Shown one piece after another: positions 1 through 6,655 of a stretch of DNA of 7,717 nucleotides; position 1 is the first letter of the stretch, and each line of letters opens with the position of its first letter. Position numbers and translations under genes: made by a program. A model generated the notes under the pieces. The model saw only the letters and a list, made by a program, of their open reading frames with translations. It was not told where the DNA came from and did not search any database. The stretch lies in NCBI GenBank assembly GCA_004296145.1, contig SEBM01000178.1:1-7717 (forward strand). The letters run 5' to 3'. Source of the stretch: Flavobacterium sp. Lineage in GTDB: Bacteria > Bacteroidota > Bacteroidia > Flavobacteriales > Flavobacteriaceae.

Positions 1-353
1 TTAATAAAGAAATTATTATCAATATTAAATTATCAAACACACTTGAAAAACCTGATAACTGCACACTTACTTTCTATGTAAGAACTCAACTTAATACCAC
101 CATCTTTGCTAAAAATGTCATTTTATCCAATGATAACTTTAAAAATGAATTGGTTATAACCTTACCTGCTGGATATTTGTTACCTGCTATCTATAAATTT
201 GATTTTGATCTTCATTCTCCCAATGTAGAGTTTTTGGACCGTGTGAATGACGTCATAGAGTATGAAATTGAGGATTCGGGAACAGAATATTCAATGTACA
301 AGAATGTTGATTTCGGTAACGTAGTATTACCAACAGCCATAGTCCACAGATGA
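1..353 (+). CDS. ABC exporter ATP-binding protein, C-terminal end (Wzt-type carbohydrate-binding domain), 5' truncated
   Basis: This is the 3' end of a gene that starts before the window; the reading frame is open from base 3 to the TGA at 351-353 (116 residues visible). The fragment is all beta-strand-like and has the layout of the Wzt C-terminal domain: an amphipathic strand (YVRTQLNTTIFAKNV), a 'LPAGYLLPAIYKFDFDLHSP' stretch matching the family's 'IP-x-nLLnxGxY-xvxhx' core, then 'VIEYEIEDSG' and a closing 'FGNVVLPTAIVHR'. In the family this domain follows the nucleotide-binding domain and binds the finished polysaccharide, often at its non-reducing end, before export through the Wzm channel. 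The ATPase motifs (Walker A/B) would lie upstream and cannot be seen. Its stop overlaps the next start (ATGA), so the two genes are probably translationally coupled. The TTG at 150 is an internal leucine codon, not a start. Family assignment is good; the substrate is unknown. Confidence 0.8.
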   Translation, partial: NKEIIINIKLSNTLEKPDNCTLTFYVRTQLNTTIFAKNVILSNDNFKNELVITLPAGYLLPAIYKFDFDLHSPNVEFLDRVNDVIEYEIEDSGTEYSMYKNVDFGNVVLPTAIVHR

Positions 354-1000
354 AACAAATATTGAGGAGATTCATTTTTAATTTCTTTGCGAAGCTAATT
401 CCGCAATTACATCATTTAAAATATTTGATAGAAGGACATTTGTATGATGTTGATAAAGATGAAACCGTTAAACTTTCCGCACCGTTCGCTATAACTTCTT
501 CTAAAATTGGAAAAGGAACTTATATATCCTCTAATGCTTTCATTTCGTTAACAACAATAGGAAAATACTGCTCTATAGGGCCAAATGTAATGTGTGGCTG
601 GGGAATTCACCCAGCAAATGGTCTATCAACCTCTCCTATTTTTTATTCAACAAAAAAACAAGTAGGTTACTCATATTCACTAGAAGACAAGATTGAAGAA
701 CGAAAACCAATTATTATAGGAAACGATGTTTTCATCGGCATGAACGTTACCATTTTAGACGGCATTACCATTGGCGATGGAGCGGTTATAGGAGCTGGCA
801 GTGTGGTTTCTAAAGATATCCCCCCTTATGCCATCGCTGTGGGTTCACCTATACAAATTAAGAAATATAGGTTCAATGAAGAAACTATCAAAAAATTGCT
901 TTCAGTAAAGTGGTGGGATTTCGAAGCGGAAGCGTTAAAAGAGGTTGAAAAGAATTTCTTTGACGTAGAAAGTTTTTTAAAAAAGTATAATTATAAATAA
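350..1000 (+). CDS. Hexapeptide-repeat acyltransferase (CatB/Vat-like, LbH_XAT type), probable sugar O-acetyltransferase
   Basis: 216 residues, a normal length for the CatB/Vat-like left-handed beta-helix acetyltransferases. Hexapeptide repeats start around residues 51-80 (KIGKGTYIS, TIGKYCSIG) and resume at 121-158 (IIIGNDVFIG, ILDGITIGDG, AVIGAGSVVSKDIP). Between them is the family loop with 'GIHPANGLSTSP'; His87 sits where the catalytic histidine is found. The C-terminus has the hallmark 'PPYAIAVGSP' followed by 'KKYRFNEETIKKLL' and the 'KWWDFE' motif (187-192). The family moves an acetyl group from acetyl-CoA to a hydroxyl or amine. In this locus the likely acceptor is a sugar of the polysaccharide, which is an inference from context. 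The N-terminal 40 residues, with a short hydrophobic patch, lie outside the helix. The ATG overlaps the upstream TGA by four bases and no Shine-Dalgarno sequence is visible. Despite the family name, drug resistance is not implied. Confidence 0.88.
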   Translation: MKQILRRFIFNFFAKLIPQLHHLKYLIEGHLYDVDKDETVKLSAPFAITSSKIGKGTYISSNAFISLTTIGKYCSIGPNVMCGWGIHPANGLSTSPIFYSTKKQVGYSYSLEDKIEERKPIIIGNDVFIGMNVTILDGITIGDGAVIGAGSVVSKDIPPYAIAVGSPIQIKKYRFNEETIKKLLSVKWWDFEAEALKEVEKNFFDVESFLKKYNYK

Positions 1001-1053
1001 TTGAACATATACTAGTAAGAAAACCCAAATGAATAAACCTATAAGTTGATTAA

Positions 1054-1178
1054 ATGAATATCGTTAGCATCTTTGAAAGCAATTGTTTTCTTTTAAGTGG
1101 GTAAAATCATATTTAAACCAACACGCCGTATTTAATAATAGGTCTTTTTTTGAATTGTTAGGAGAAACTTATGACTAA
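1054..1178 (+). pseudogene. Internally deleted remnant of a small gene upstream of the HTH gene (toxin-like partner), tentative
   Basis: An ATG at 1054 opens MNIVSIFESNCFLLSG before a TAA at 1102. A different frame, open from 1077 to the TAA at 1176-1178, reads KWVKSYLNQHAVFNN then RSFFELLGETYD. The two pieces look like the start and the end of one protein joined across a lost middle and a frameshift. The second piece has a helical, protein-like composition and its stop overlaps the ATG of the HTH remnant (1171) by eight bases, as expected of a former two-gene operon. From memory, Bacteroidetes HTH genes of the type found next door are often preceded by a small uncharacterised protein with a similar beginning and end. 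I cannot verify that resemblance here. At about 40 codons it is too short to work. Confidence 0.4.
1160..1165 (+). promoter_or_regulatory. Shine-Dalgarno-like site of the decayed HTH gene
   Basis: AGGAGA lies six bases upstream of the ATG at 1171. It is the only clear purine-rich ribosome site in the window, because the surrounding polysaccharide genes have none. It supports 1171, not 1260, as the original start of the HTH gene, and suggests the remnant has a different origin from its neighbours. Confidence 0.5.
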
Positions 1179-1457
1179 TAAAGAAAAATTCTGATATTAG
1201 TAGCTAAAGAAAAAACGAATACCTTAGCAAACAACAAAGAGTGAATTAAAAACAGGGCAATGCTTCGCGAATCTCAGCAAATAGCCTTAAAAGTTTTAAA
1301 AAAGCTGGATGAATGGGGCTGGCAGCAAAAAGACTTGGCCAATAAAATGATGATAAGCCCACAACAGGTATATAAAATAGTAAAAGGAGCTAGCCAGTTT
1401 AACCATACGGTTTCTGTAAGTAGAGATATTATTAGAATAGTTCCATTAACAAAATAA
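1171..1457 (+). pseudogene. Decayed XRE-family helix-turn-helix (antitoxin/regulator-like) gene: frameshift plus in-frame stop
   Basis: The start at 1171 (MTNKEKF) follows AGGAGA but runs into TGA at 1192. Moving to the frame that begins at base 1191 continues with LILVAKEKTNTLANNKE, stops at TGA 1242-1244, then resumes IKNRAMLRESQQIALKVL and a DNA-binding helix-turn-helix. Counting from the ATG at 1260, helix 2 is near residues 22-30 (QKDLANKMM) and the recognition helix near 34-42 (SPQQVYKIVK). This matches a Bacteroidetes XRE/Cro-like family of about 95-115 residues in which 'NRAWLRxSQxIALKVL' leads into the HTH and 'GKENxTLETISKxExxLGI' follows. Here the tail after 'IVKG' is eroded (ASQFNHTVSVSRDIIRIV), apparently missing a residue or two. 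An ORF from 1260 to 1457 (65 aa) survives and might still be translated, but it lacks the N-terminal third. Relatives are stand-alone regulators or antitoxins; this copy is very likely non-functional. Confidence 0.72.
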
Positions 1458-1461
1458 CTTG
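1451..1461 (+). promoter_or_regulatory. A-rich initiation leader with TTG start (copy 1 of AAAATAACTTG)
   Basis: The 11-mer AAAATAACTTG ends with the TTG start of the GT10 gene, and the same 11-mer ends with the TTG start of the GT4 gene at 3342-3352. It contains the TAA stop of the HTH remnant. A-rich, Shine-Dalgarno-free leaders are usual in Bacteroidetes. Whether the exact match is functional or chance in AT-rich DNA cannot be decided here. Confidence 0.35.
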
Positions 1462-2424
1462 AGCAAAAAAATAATTAAATTGTCCACACCTTGGGGGCAC
1501 AGCTTTTTAAAGCATCAGATTCATCCTTCCATAGATGACTTCAAATTTGAAATCGATAATGATGCTCAAGATTGCGACTACTGGATTGTTTGGGGAGGTC
1601 TTCCAAAAAATCTAGATAAGCAGTCAGCAATTTGCAACAGAGGTAATGTTTTCTTTATGACAGACGAAGTTCATAACCAGAAAACCTATTTGAGTAATTA
1701 TTTAGCTCAGTTTGCAAAGATACTAACTGTTAGGGACGATATTATTCACACTGATATAGTTAAGATACATGAATATAATCACTGGCACCTGCATAAGAAT
1801 ATAGACGAGCTGCTAAGTCTCGTGAATGTTAAAAAGGAGAAAAAAATTTCAGTTGTATGCTCCGATCTAACGGTTTTACCTGGTCATAAGTTAAGATACG
1901 CATTAGTGAATAAGCTAATTGGTCATTTTAAAGATAGATTGGATGTTTATGGTAGGGGCTTCAATCCAATTTTAAACAAATGGGATGCACTTGCGCCTTA
2001 CAAATACTCTATTGCTATTGAAAATAGTGCCGTCAATGGATACTTTACCGAAAAAATAACAGAATGTTATCTTGCTCATACGATGCCAATATATTATGGC
2101 GCCCCAGATATTCACGAATATTTCGATTTAAACTCATATCTAACAATTGATATTAGCGACTACAAGAAAACTATTGAGGTTGTAGAACGTGCCTTAGAAG
2201 AAGATACTTATGACGATAAGCTGGAAATTATTATAGAACAGAAAATAAAATATCTAAAAAAATATCATCTATTCCCAGCAATTAGCACCTTTTTAAGGGG
2301 GTTAACTTATAGCAACCAAAAAAAGGAAAAAGTAACCCTTTATCACCAGTCGCGATTTGTTGATTATTATCATTTAAAAAAAATATTTACACTAGGAAAG
2401 ACAGTTCTAACAAAATGGAAATAA
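1459..2424 (+). CDS. Glycosyltransferase family 10, alpha-(1,3/4)-fucosyltransferase-like
   Basis: 321 residues with the GT10 C-terminal donor-binding region. 'KYSIAIENSAVNGYFTEK' (182-199) corresponds to the family's 'yKFxlaFENSxxxdYvTEK' signature, followed by 'ECYLAHTMPIYYGAPDIHEYF' in two steps (202-222), where known members have 'AxxxxxxPvyxGxxxxxxf'. Upstream, 'HKLRYALVNKL' (143-153) and 'LDVYGRG' (161-167) match the conserved Arg and 'vDxyGxg' segment. Known GT10 enzymes transfer fucose from GDP-fucose to GlcNAc or related sugars; the donor here is inferred. The first ATG is at residue 68, too late because conserved-looking N-terminal sequence (STPWGHSF, DYWIVWGGL) precedes it. An in-frame stop at 1447 leaves the TTG at 1459 as the sensible start, one base after the HTH remnant's stop. 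A basic tail of about 50 residues (270-321) follows the catalytic region. No GDP-fucose synthesis genes are in the window. Confidence 0.85.
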   Translation: MSKKIIKLSTPWGHSFLKHQIHPSIDDFKFEIDNDAQDCDYWIVWGGLPKNLDKQSAICNRGNVFFMTDEVHNQKTYLSNYLAQFAKILTVRDDIIHTDIVKIHEYNHWHLHKNIDELLSLVNVKKEKKISVVCSDLTVLPGHKLRYALVNKLIGHFKDRLDVYGRGFNPILNKWDALAPYKYSIAIENSAVNGYFTEKITECYLAHTMPIYYGAPDIHEYFDLNSYLTIDISDYKKTIEVVERALEEDTYDDKLEIIIEQKIKYLKKYHLFPAISTFLRGLTYSNQKKEKVTLYHQSRFVDYYHLKKIFTLGKTVLTKWK

Positions 2425-3338
2425 TGAAAGGTGTTTCAATTGTGATATGCTGTTATAACAGCGCAAAAAGACTACCTGAAACCATCAAGCATTTGTCACT
2501 ACAAGGTATTCCAAATGAAGTCGCTTGGGAGGTGATCATTGTAAATAATAATTCTACGGATAACACCAAAGATACTGCACTAAATCAAATTTTAAAATAT
2601 GAAATCCTAACCAATCGTTACAAAATTATTGACGAGCCGCTTCCTGGTCTAAATTATGCAAGAAGAAAGGGAGGCTTTACCGCCAAATATAATCACATAA
2701 TTTTTTGCGATGATGACAACTGGCTAAGTAAAGATTATATTACAAATATTAATAAAATATTTAATAAGTATGAAGCCTTAGGTATTATTGGGGCAAGAAA
2801 TACTTATGGTGTCTATGAAGAACCTCCCAAAAAATGGTTCTTAAACCACAAGCATCTTTGCGCAATAGATGAAGATAATGAAGAAGATATAATTGGTTTC
2901 TCAAATGAGGATAAATTTATGGTCTTCGGGGCTGGCATGGCCATTAGAAAGACCATTGTTATTGATTATTTCCTTTCCGTTAATAAAAATGTAATAAGTG
3001 ACAGGACAAAAGATTTGTTACTTTCTGGTGGTGATACGGATATGAATCATTTCGCATTACAAAGTGGATACGGAATTGGGAAGTTTATTTCTTTACATCT
3101 CTCACATTACATGCCTCGTGAAAGATTAAATAAACATTATTTAAGAAAGCTAGCATACGGCTTAAGTTATAGCTCTGCACTAGTTGCAAAAAAGAACAGG
3201 TTGCCATTGCAAAAATGGTCCAATCTCGGTCTTATCAAACATCTTTTAGTTCTCCTATTTACTAGGGGATTTTTTAGCTGTTCCATAGTACTACAACAGA
3301 ACAAAGGTTTTAGAAAAGGGCTTAAACATCTACAATAA
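2415..3338 (+). CDS. Glycosyltransferase family 2 (GT-A fold)
   Basis: 307 residues. The N-terminus VSIVICCYNSAKRLPETI is the classic GT2 nucleotide-binding start, followed by 'VIIVNNNSTDNT' (40-51), 'PGLNYARRKG' (77-86) and the metal-binding 'DDDNW' at 99-103 (DXD-type). 'GAGMAIRK' (172-179) and 'GGDTDMNHFALQSG' (205-218) are the acceptor-side motifs, with Asp207/Asp209 in the place of the family's 'ED' catalytic base. 'HYMPRERL' follows, as in many Bacteroidetes polysaccharide GT2 enzymes. A hydrophobic C-terminal stretch (271-293) may hold the enzyme to the inner membrane. Members transfer a sugar from a nucleotide donor with inversion; the sugar is unknown. It overlaps the GT10 gene. An in-frame ATG at 2424, which shares a base with the upstream TAA (TAATG), is an equally good start and would give MKGVSIVI, so the first three residues are uncertain. 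Confidence 0.88.
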   Translation: MEIMKGVSIVICCYNSAKRLPETIKHLSLQGIPNEVAWEVIIVNNNSTDNTKDTALNQILKYEILTNRYKIIDEPLPGLNYARRKGGFTAKYNHIIFCDDDNWLSKDYITNINKIFNKYEALGIIGARNTYGVYEEPPKKWFLNHKHLCAIDEDNEEDIIGFSNEDKFMVFGAGMAIRKTIVIDYFLSVNKNVISDRTKDLLLSGGDTDMNHFALQSGYGIGKFISLHLSHYMPRERLNKHYLRKLAYGLSYSSALVAKKNRLPLQKWSNLGLIKHLLVLLFTRGFFSCSIVLQQNKGFRKGLKHLQ

Positions 3339-3341
3339 TCA

Positions 3342-3352
3342 AAAATAACTTG
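3342..3352 (+). promoter_or_regulatory. A-rich initiation leader with TTG start (copy 2 of AAAATAACTTG)
   Basis: This is identical to bases 1451-1461 and again ends in a TTG used as a start codon, here of the GT4 gene. No Shine-Dalgarno sequence is present. The shared 11-mer may simply reflect the A-rich leaders preferred in this group. Confidence 0.35.
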
Positions 3353-4675
3353 CCGAAGAAAATACTACTTGCCTGCTCTAATTACTTCCCTCATAACTTT
3401 GGTGGTACGGAGGTTTATGTGGAAAGCTATACAGATTTTCTTCAAAAGAAGGGTGACGTAGTTTATATTATAACCACAGCCCCATCAGCATATTTTTCTG
3501 ATGAGAATACAGTATATGAGGACGAAAGCTTAAAAGTTTGCAGATATTACCATCTTAAAGCAATGGTTTTTGGTATAAATTATCAGACTTCACTTCAAAC
3601 AGATTTTATTCACAGTAAAAATGATTCCAAATACATGGTTAATTGGGAGAATTTCGTAAAGCAACAGCCAGAATTTTCTGATTTAGACGTACTGCATATT
3701 CAAAGTTTTACTGCAACTATCGGCCTTAACTTATTTAAATCAGTTATCAAACATAACACAGGCATAAAAGTCATTACCAGCTACCACACCCCAATATCTT
3801 GTCCAAAAGAAACCTTATTGTACGGCAACACATTAAGTGAGTGTCAAATAAAGCCTGACATCAAAAATTGTACGGCCTGTTTGCTCAAAACACAAACCAA
3901 ACTCCCGTATTTCTTTGCAAATGGATTAAACCACCTATATCTAAAGAACAAAGCACTCCCTGCATTTGTAAAAACCAAACATTTGGTTCAGCTAAATACG
4001 AACGCCTTTGAGCAATTAAAAAATATTACAGACCAATGGTGGTGTTATTCTGAAGGGATAAGAAACATTTTAAAAATAAATCAGGTTCCAGCTAGTCAAA
4101 TTAAAATGGTGAGACATGGCATCAACAGCTTCTTTCTCAATCACCCACCTAATAAACCTACTAATCAAACAATATACCTATTTAATGGACGCTTGGTAAA
4201 AATTAAAGGAATAGTAACATTATTACAAGCATGGCTAAAATTACCTGTGTTACTAGACAAGCAATTATGGATCACTGCGAAGCCATTTAGCGAAAATATA
4301 GAAATTAACAATTTAGTCCTAGAAGCCAAAAAGCGAGAAGATATACATTTTTTAGGAGAAAAAAATCAAAAAGAATTACTTGAGTTGTATAGTAAGTCTC
4401 ATTTTGTCATCATACCTTCTGAATGTTTTGAAATTGGTCCTTTCGTGTTTCATGAAGCTGTTGCTAACCAATGCAATGTAATTTGTAGTGATATTGGAGG
4501 ATGCAAAGAACTTGCCGCTTTCTATCATATGGAGGACAACATGTTCGAAACAGGAAACGAAATTTCATTATCTAAACATATTTCGCAGAGTTCATATCGA
4601 TATATAAAGCAAGATCGTTTCAAAACTGCATCAGAACATTACAGCGAATTCTTATCCGATGAAAAATCTATCTAA
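3350..4675 (+). CDS. Glycosyltransferase family 4 (GT-B fold) with a four-cysteine segment
   Basis: 441 residues. The N-terminal domain starts PKKILLACSNYFPHNFGGTE, with the glycine-rich 'GGTE' loop (18-21) common to GT4 enzymes. The C-terminal donor domain has 'FNGRLVKIKG' (278-287; Arg281 and Lys286 in the phosphate-binding positions), 'IHFLGEKNQKELLELY' (332-347) and the E-x7-E motif 'PSECFEIGPFVFHEA' (Glu361/Glu369), then 'SDIGG'. Between the domains, 'YHTPISCPKETLLYG' and 'CTACLL' carry Cys151, Cys165, Cys174 and Cys177, a segment seen in a subset of GT4 enzymes and possibly a metal or structural site. Members are retaining transferases; donor and acceptor are unknown. An in-frame TAA at 3323 and no ATG before residue 72 make the TTG at 3350 the start, 11 bases after the GT2 stop. 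The 3' end overlaps the FkbM gene by 17 bases. Confidence 0.87.
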   Translation: MPKKILLACSNYFPHNFGGTEVYVESYTDFLQKKGDVVYIITTAPSAYFSDENTVYEDESLKVCRYYHLKAMVFGINYQTSLQTDFIHSKNDSKYMVNWENFVKQQPEFSDLDVLHIQSFTATIGLNLFKSVIKHNTGIKVITSYHTPISCPKETLLYGNTLSECQIKPDIKNCTACLLKTQTKLPYFFANGLNHLYLKNKALPAFVKTKHLVQLNTNAFEQLKNITDQWWCYSEGIRNILKINQVPASQIKMVRHGINSFFLNHPPNKPTNQTIYLFNGRLVKIKGIVTLLQAWLKLPVLLDKQLWITAKPFSENIEINNLVLEAKKREDIHFLGEKNQKELLELYSKSHFVIIPSECFEIGPFVFHEAVANQCNVICSDIGGCKELAAFYHMEDNMFETGNEISLSKHISQSSYRYIKQDRFKTASEHYSEFLSDEKSI

Positions 4676-5504
4676 ATTATTCCAACTCATTCCCAAATTT
4701 AAAGGGAAGACAACTGTTAGCAATTTTATATTAAGGCTGTTAAACAACAAAAGAGATATTATAATCACTATAAAAAACCGACTTTTAATTAAAATCCCTA
4801 ACTTAATTGAACCGGTCGGAAGTCATCTTTTCATTAATGGTGAATACGAAGTCGACGAGATTGAATTTATAAAAAATGAAATCCGCCAAAAAAAATTAAA
4901 AACATTTTTAGATATTGGAGCTAATATTGGCCTTTTCAGTTTATCAGTTGCTAAAGAATTCGGAGAGCTCAAGATATTTTCGATTGAAGCTTCTCCAAGA
5001 GTTTATCGTTATTTAATTGATAATATAGAGCTCAACTCAATATTAAACATTACTACATTACAGCTTGGATTAAGCAACAATGATAACCAAGAAATAAACT
5101 TTTATTCGGATGAAACCAAATTTGGCACAGGCTCTTTTGCCCCGGTGTTTACTACCAAGGCAGAAAAGGTAAAATGTGCAAAATTAGATACTTTAATTTT
5201 AAACACGTTAATCAAAGAACAGATAGACATTATAAAAATTGATGTCGAAGGTTTCGAACTTCAGGTTTTTCAGGGAGGAAAACACCTATTAGAAAAAGAA
5301 AATGCACCAATTATATTATTTGAATTTGTAGATTGGGCAGAAAAAAATGCGGGAAATTTAACGGGTTCTGCGCAGGAATACTTGATCAGCTTAGAATACC
5401 AACTTTATCAATTAAATAATAGAAAATTAGTTCGAATAGATGCTCCATTAACAAATGGCAGCGCTAGCCTAATTGCAATGAAGAACAATCCTGGTAAATA
5501 CTAA
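4659..5504 (+). CDS. FkbM-family SAM-dependent methyltransferase
   Basis: 281 residues. SAM-binding motif I is 'FLDIGANIGLFSL' (83-95), followed by 'IFSIEASPRVYRYL' (106-119), whose Glu110 should hold the SAM ribose. The FkbM hallmark 'IIKIDVEGFELQVFQGG' is at 191-207 and 'PIILFEF' at 217-223. The N-terminal 60 residues, with 'NLIEPVGSHLFINGEYE', are the usual variable cap. FkbM enzymes O-methylate hydroxyls. In polysaccharide loci they are thought to methylate sugars, and a methylated terminal sugar could serve as the stop or export mark read by a Wzt C-terminal domain; that link is inference. The ATG at 4659 is the only reasonable start, since the next Met is near residue 274. It overlaps the GT4 gene by 17 bases and is Shine-Dalgarno-free, pointing to coupled translation. 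Confidence 0.9.
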   Translation: MKNLSKLFQLIPKFKGKTTVSNFILRLLNNKRDIIITIKNRLLIKIPNLIEPVGSHLFINGEYEVDEIEFIKNEIRQKKLKTFLDIGANIGLFSLSVAKEFGELKIFSIEASPRVYRYLIDNIELNSILNITTLQLGLSNNDNQEINFYSDETKFGTGSFAPVFTTKAEKVKCAKLDTLILNTLIKEQIDIIKIDVEGFELQVFQGGKHLLEKENAPIILFEFVDWAEKNAGNLTGSAQEYLISLEYQLYQLNNRKLVRIDAPLTNGSASLIAMKNNPGKY

Positions 5505-5515
5505 TGTTCTGATTA

Positions 5516-6655
5516 TTGAAACTACTTATAATTCTTACTCACCCTATTCAATATTATGCTCCAATTTTTCAGCAACTTTCGCAGCAATGCGATCTGAAAG
5601 TATTCTATACATGGGGAGATAGTTGCTTAGAACAAAAGTTTGACCCTGGGTTCGGAAAAAAAATTGAATGGGATATCCCTCTATTAAATGGATATCAATA
5701 TGAGATGTTGAAAAATGTATCCAAACAGCCAGGCTCTCATAAATTTAACGGGATTCATAATCCTAATATCATTTCTAAAATCAATTCTTTTAACCCAGAT
5801 GCTATTTTGATTTTCGGCTGGGCTTACAAAAGCCATTTGAAAGTAATAAGGCATTTCAAAGGTAAGATTCCATTATGGTTCCGTGGAGACTCTACGTTGT
5901 TAAATCAAAATAGCGGTTTCAAATCGTGGTTGAGAATTAAATTTCTTACTTGGGTCTATTCGCATATAAACAAGTTTTTTTATGTTGGTACTGCTAATGA
6001 AAAATATTTTGAAGCCTGTAAGGTAAAGCAAGAAAACTTAGTTTGGGCACCACATGCCATTGATAATAGTCGTTTCGCTGTAAAGGAAAATAAAAAAATA
6101 CAAGACCTAAGAGTACAATTAAAAATATCAGATAAACATATTATTATACTCTACGCAGGAAAGTTTGAAGAAGTCAAAAATTTGAAAATACTCATAGAAG
6201 CTTTTAAGTTACAAAAGAATAAGAATTTACATTTGTTAATGGTAGGAAATGGCCCAGAGGAACAATTTTTAAAAGATCTACGGAATAATAATATACATTT
6301 TTTAGACTTTCAAAATCAGTCAGAAATTCCATCAATTTACCACGCCTCTGATCTATGTTGCTTGCCTTCAAAGAGTGAAACTTGGGGTTTAACAATAAAT
6401 GAAGCAATGGCGGCAGGCAAAGCGATATTGGTATCGGATAGAGTGGGGTGCGCTAGCGACCTGATAAAAGAAAACGGAATGATCTTTAAGCATGACGACC
6501 TTCACGATTTAGCTAACAAAATTCATATCATGACAGCTTCACGTCAAGACCTAATTACTATGGGAGAAAAATCAAGAAAAATTATACGTAACTGGACTTT
6601 CGAAAAAATCTCAGAAACAATCATTGAAGAGTTAAGTAAGTTGAATAAAAAATGA
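5516..6655 (+). CDS. Glycosyltransferase family 4 (GT-B fold), second copy type
   Basis: 379 residues, a typical GT4 length. The start KLLIILTHPIQYYAPIFQQL and 'FDPGFGKKIEWDIPLLNGY' (42-60) match a GT4 subgroup common in bacterial polysaccharide clusters. 'GWAYKSH' and 'LWFRGDS' (120-126) close the N-terminal domain. The C-terminal domain has 'LYAGKFEEVKN' (212-222; Lys216 and Lys221), 'LMVGNGPEEQFL' (241-252) and the E-x7-E motif 'PSKSETWGLTINEAMAAGK' (Glu288/Glu296), followed by 'ILVSDRVGC'. It is a retaining transferase of unknown donor and is not closely similar to the other GT4 in the N-terminal half, so it likely makes a different linkage. An in-frame TGA at 5510-5512 and no nearby ATG leave TTG at 5516 as the start, 11 bases after the FkbM stop. 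Its 3' end overlaps the next gene by ATGA. Confidence 0.9.
   Translation: MKLLIILTHPIQYYAPIFQQLSQQCDLKVFYTWGDSCLEQKFDPGFGKKIEWDIPLLNGYQYEMLKNVSKQPGSHKFNGIHNPNIISKINSFNPDAILIFGWAYKSHLKVIRHFKGKIPLWFRGDSTLLNQNSGFKSWLRIKFLTWVYSHINKFFYVGTANEKYFEACKVKQENLVWAPHAIDNSRFAVKENKKIQDLRVQLKISDKHIIILYAGKFEEVKNLKILIEAFKLQKNKNLHLLMVGNGPEEQFLKDLRNNNIHFLDFQNQSEIPSIYHASDLCCLPSKSETWGLTINEAMAAGKAILVSDRVGCASDLIKENGMIFKHDDLHDLANKIHIMTASRQDLITMGEKSRKIIRNWTFEKISETIIEELSKLNKK

Noticed and set aside
150..353. Short 67-aa ORF starting at TTG 150 as a separate small gene
   Set aside because: The same frame is open back to base 3 and reads as one continuous Wzt-like domain, so the TTG is an internal leucine codon.
1030..1050. 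Tiny ORF MNKPIS at 1030
   Set aside because: It is six codons long with no ribosome site or similarity.
1001..1170. Promoter or terminator in the gap after the acetyltransferase gene
   Set aside because: I looked for a Bacteroidetes-type TTTG / TAnnTTTG pair and for a GC-rich hairpin with a T run. Only partial matches exist (TTTG at 1072, a T run at 1144-1151) and none has correct spacing or a stem.
1260..1457. Intact small HTH regulator of the cluster
   Set aside because: The homologous sequence continues upstream of 1260 through a stop and a frameshift to a better start at 1171, and the helix after the HTH is eroded, so a functional regulator is unlikely.
6204..6407. 67-codon reading frame on the minus strand
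   Set aside because: It lies wholly inside the well-supported GT4 gene on the + strand, over the conserved donor-binding region, and its translation resembles no family.
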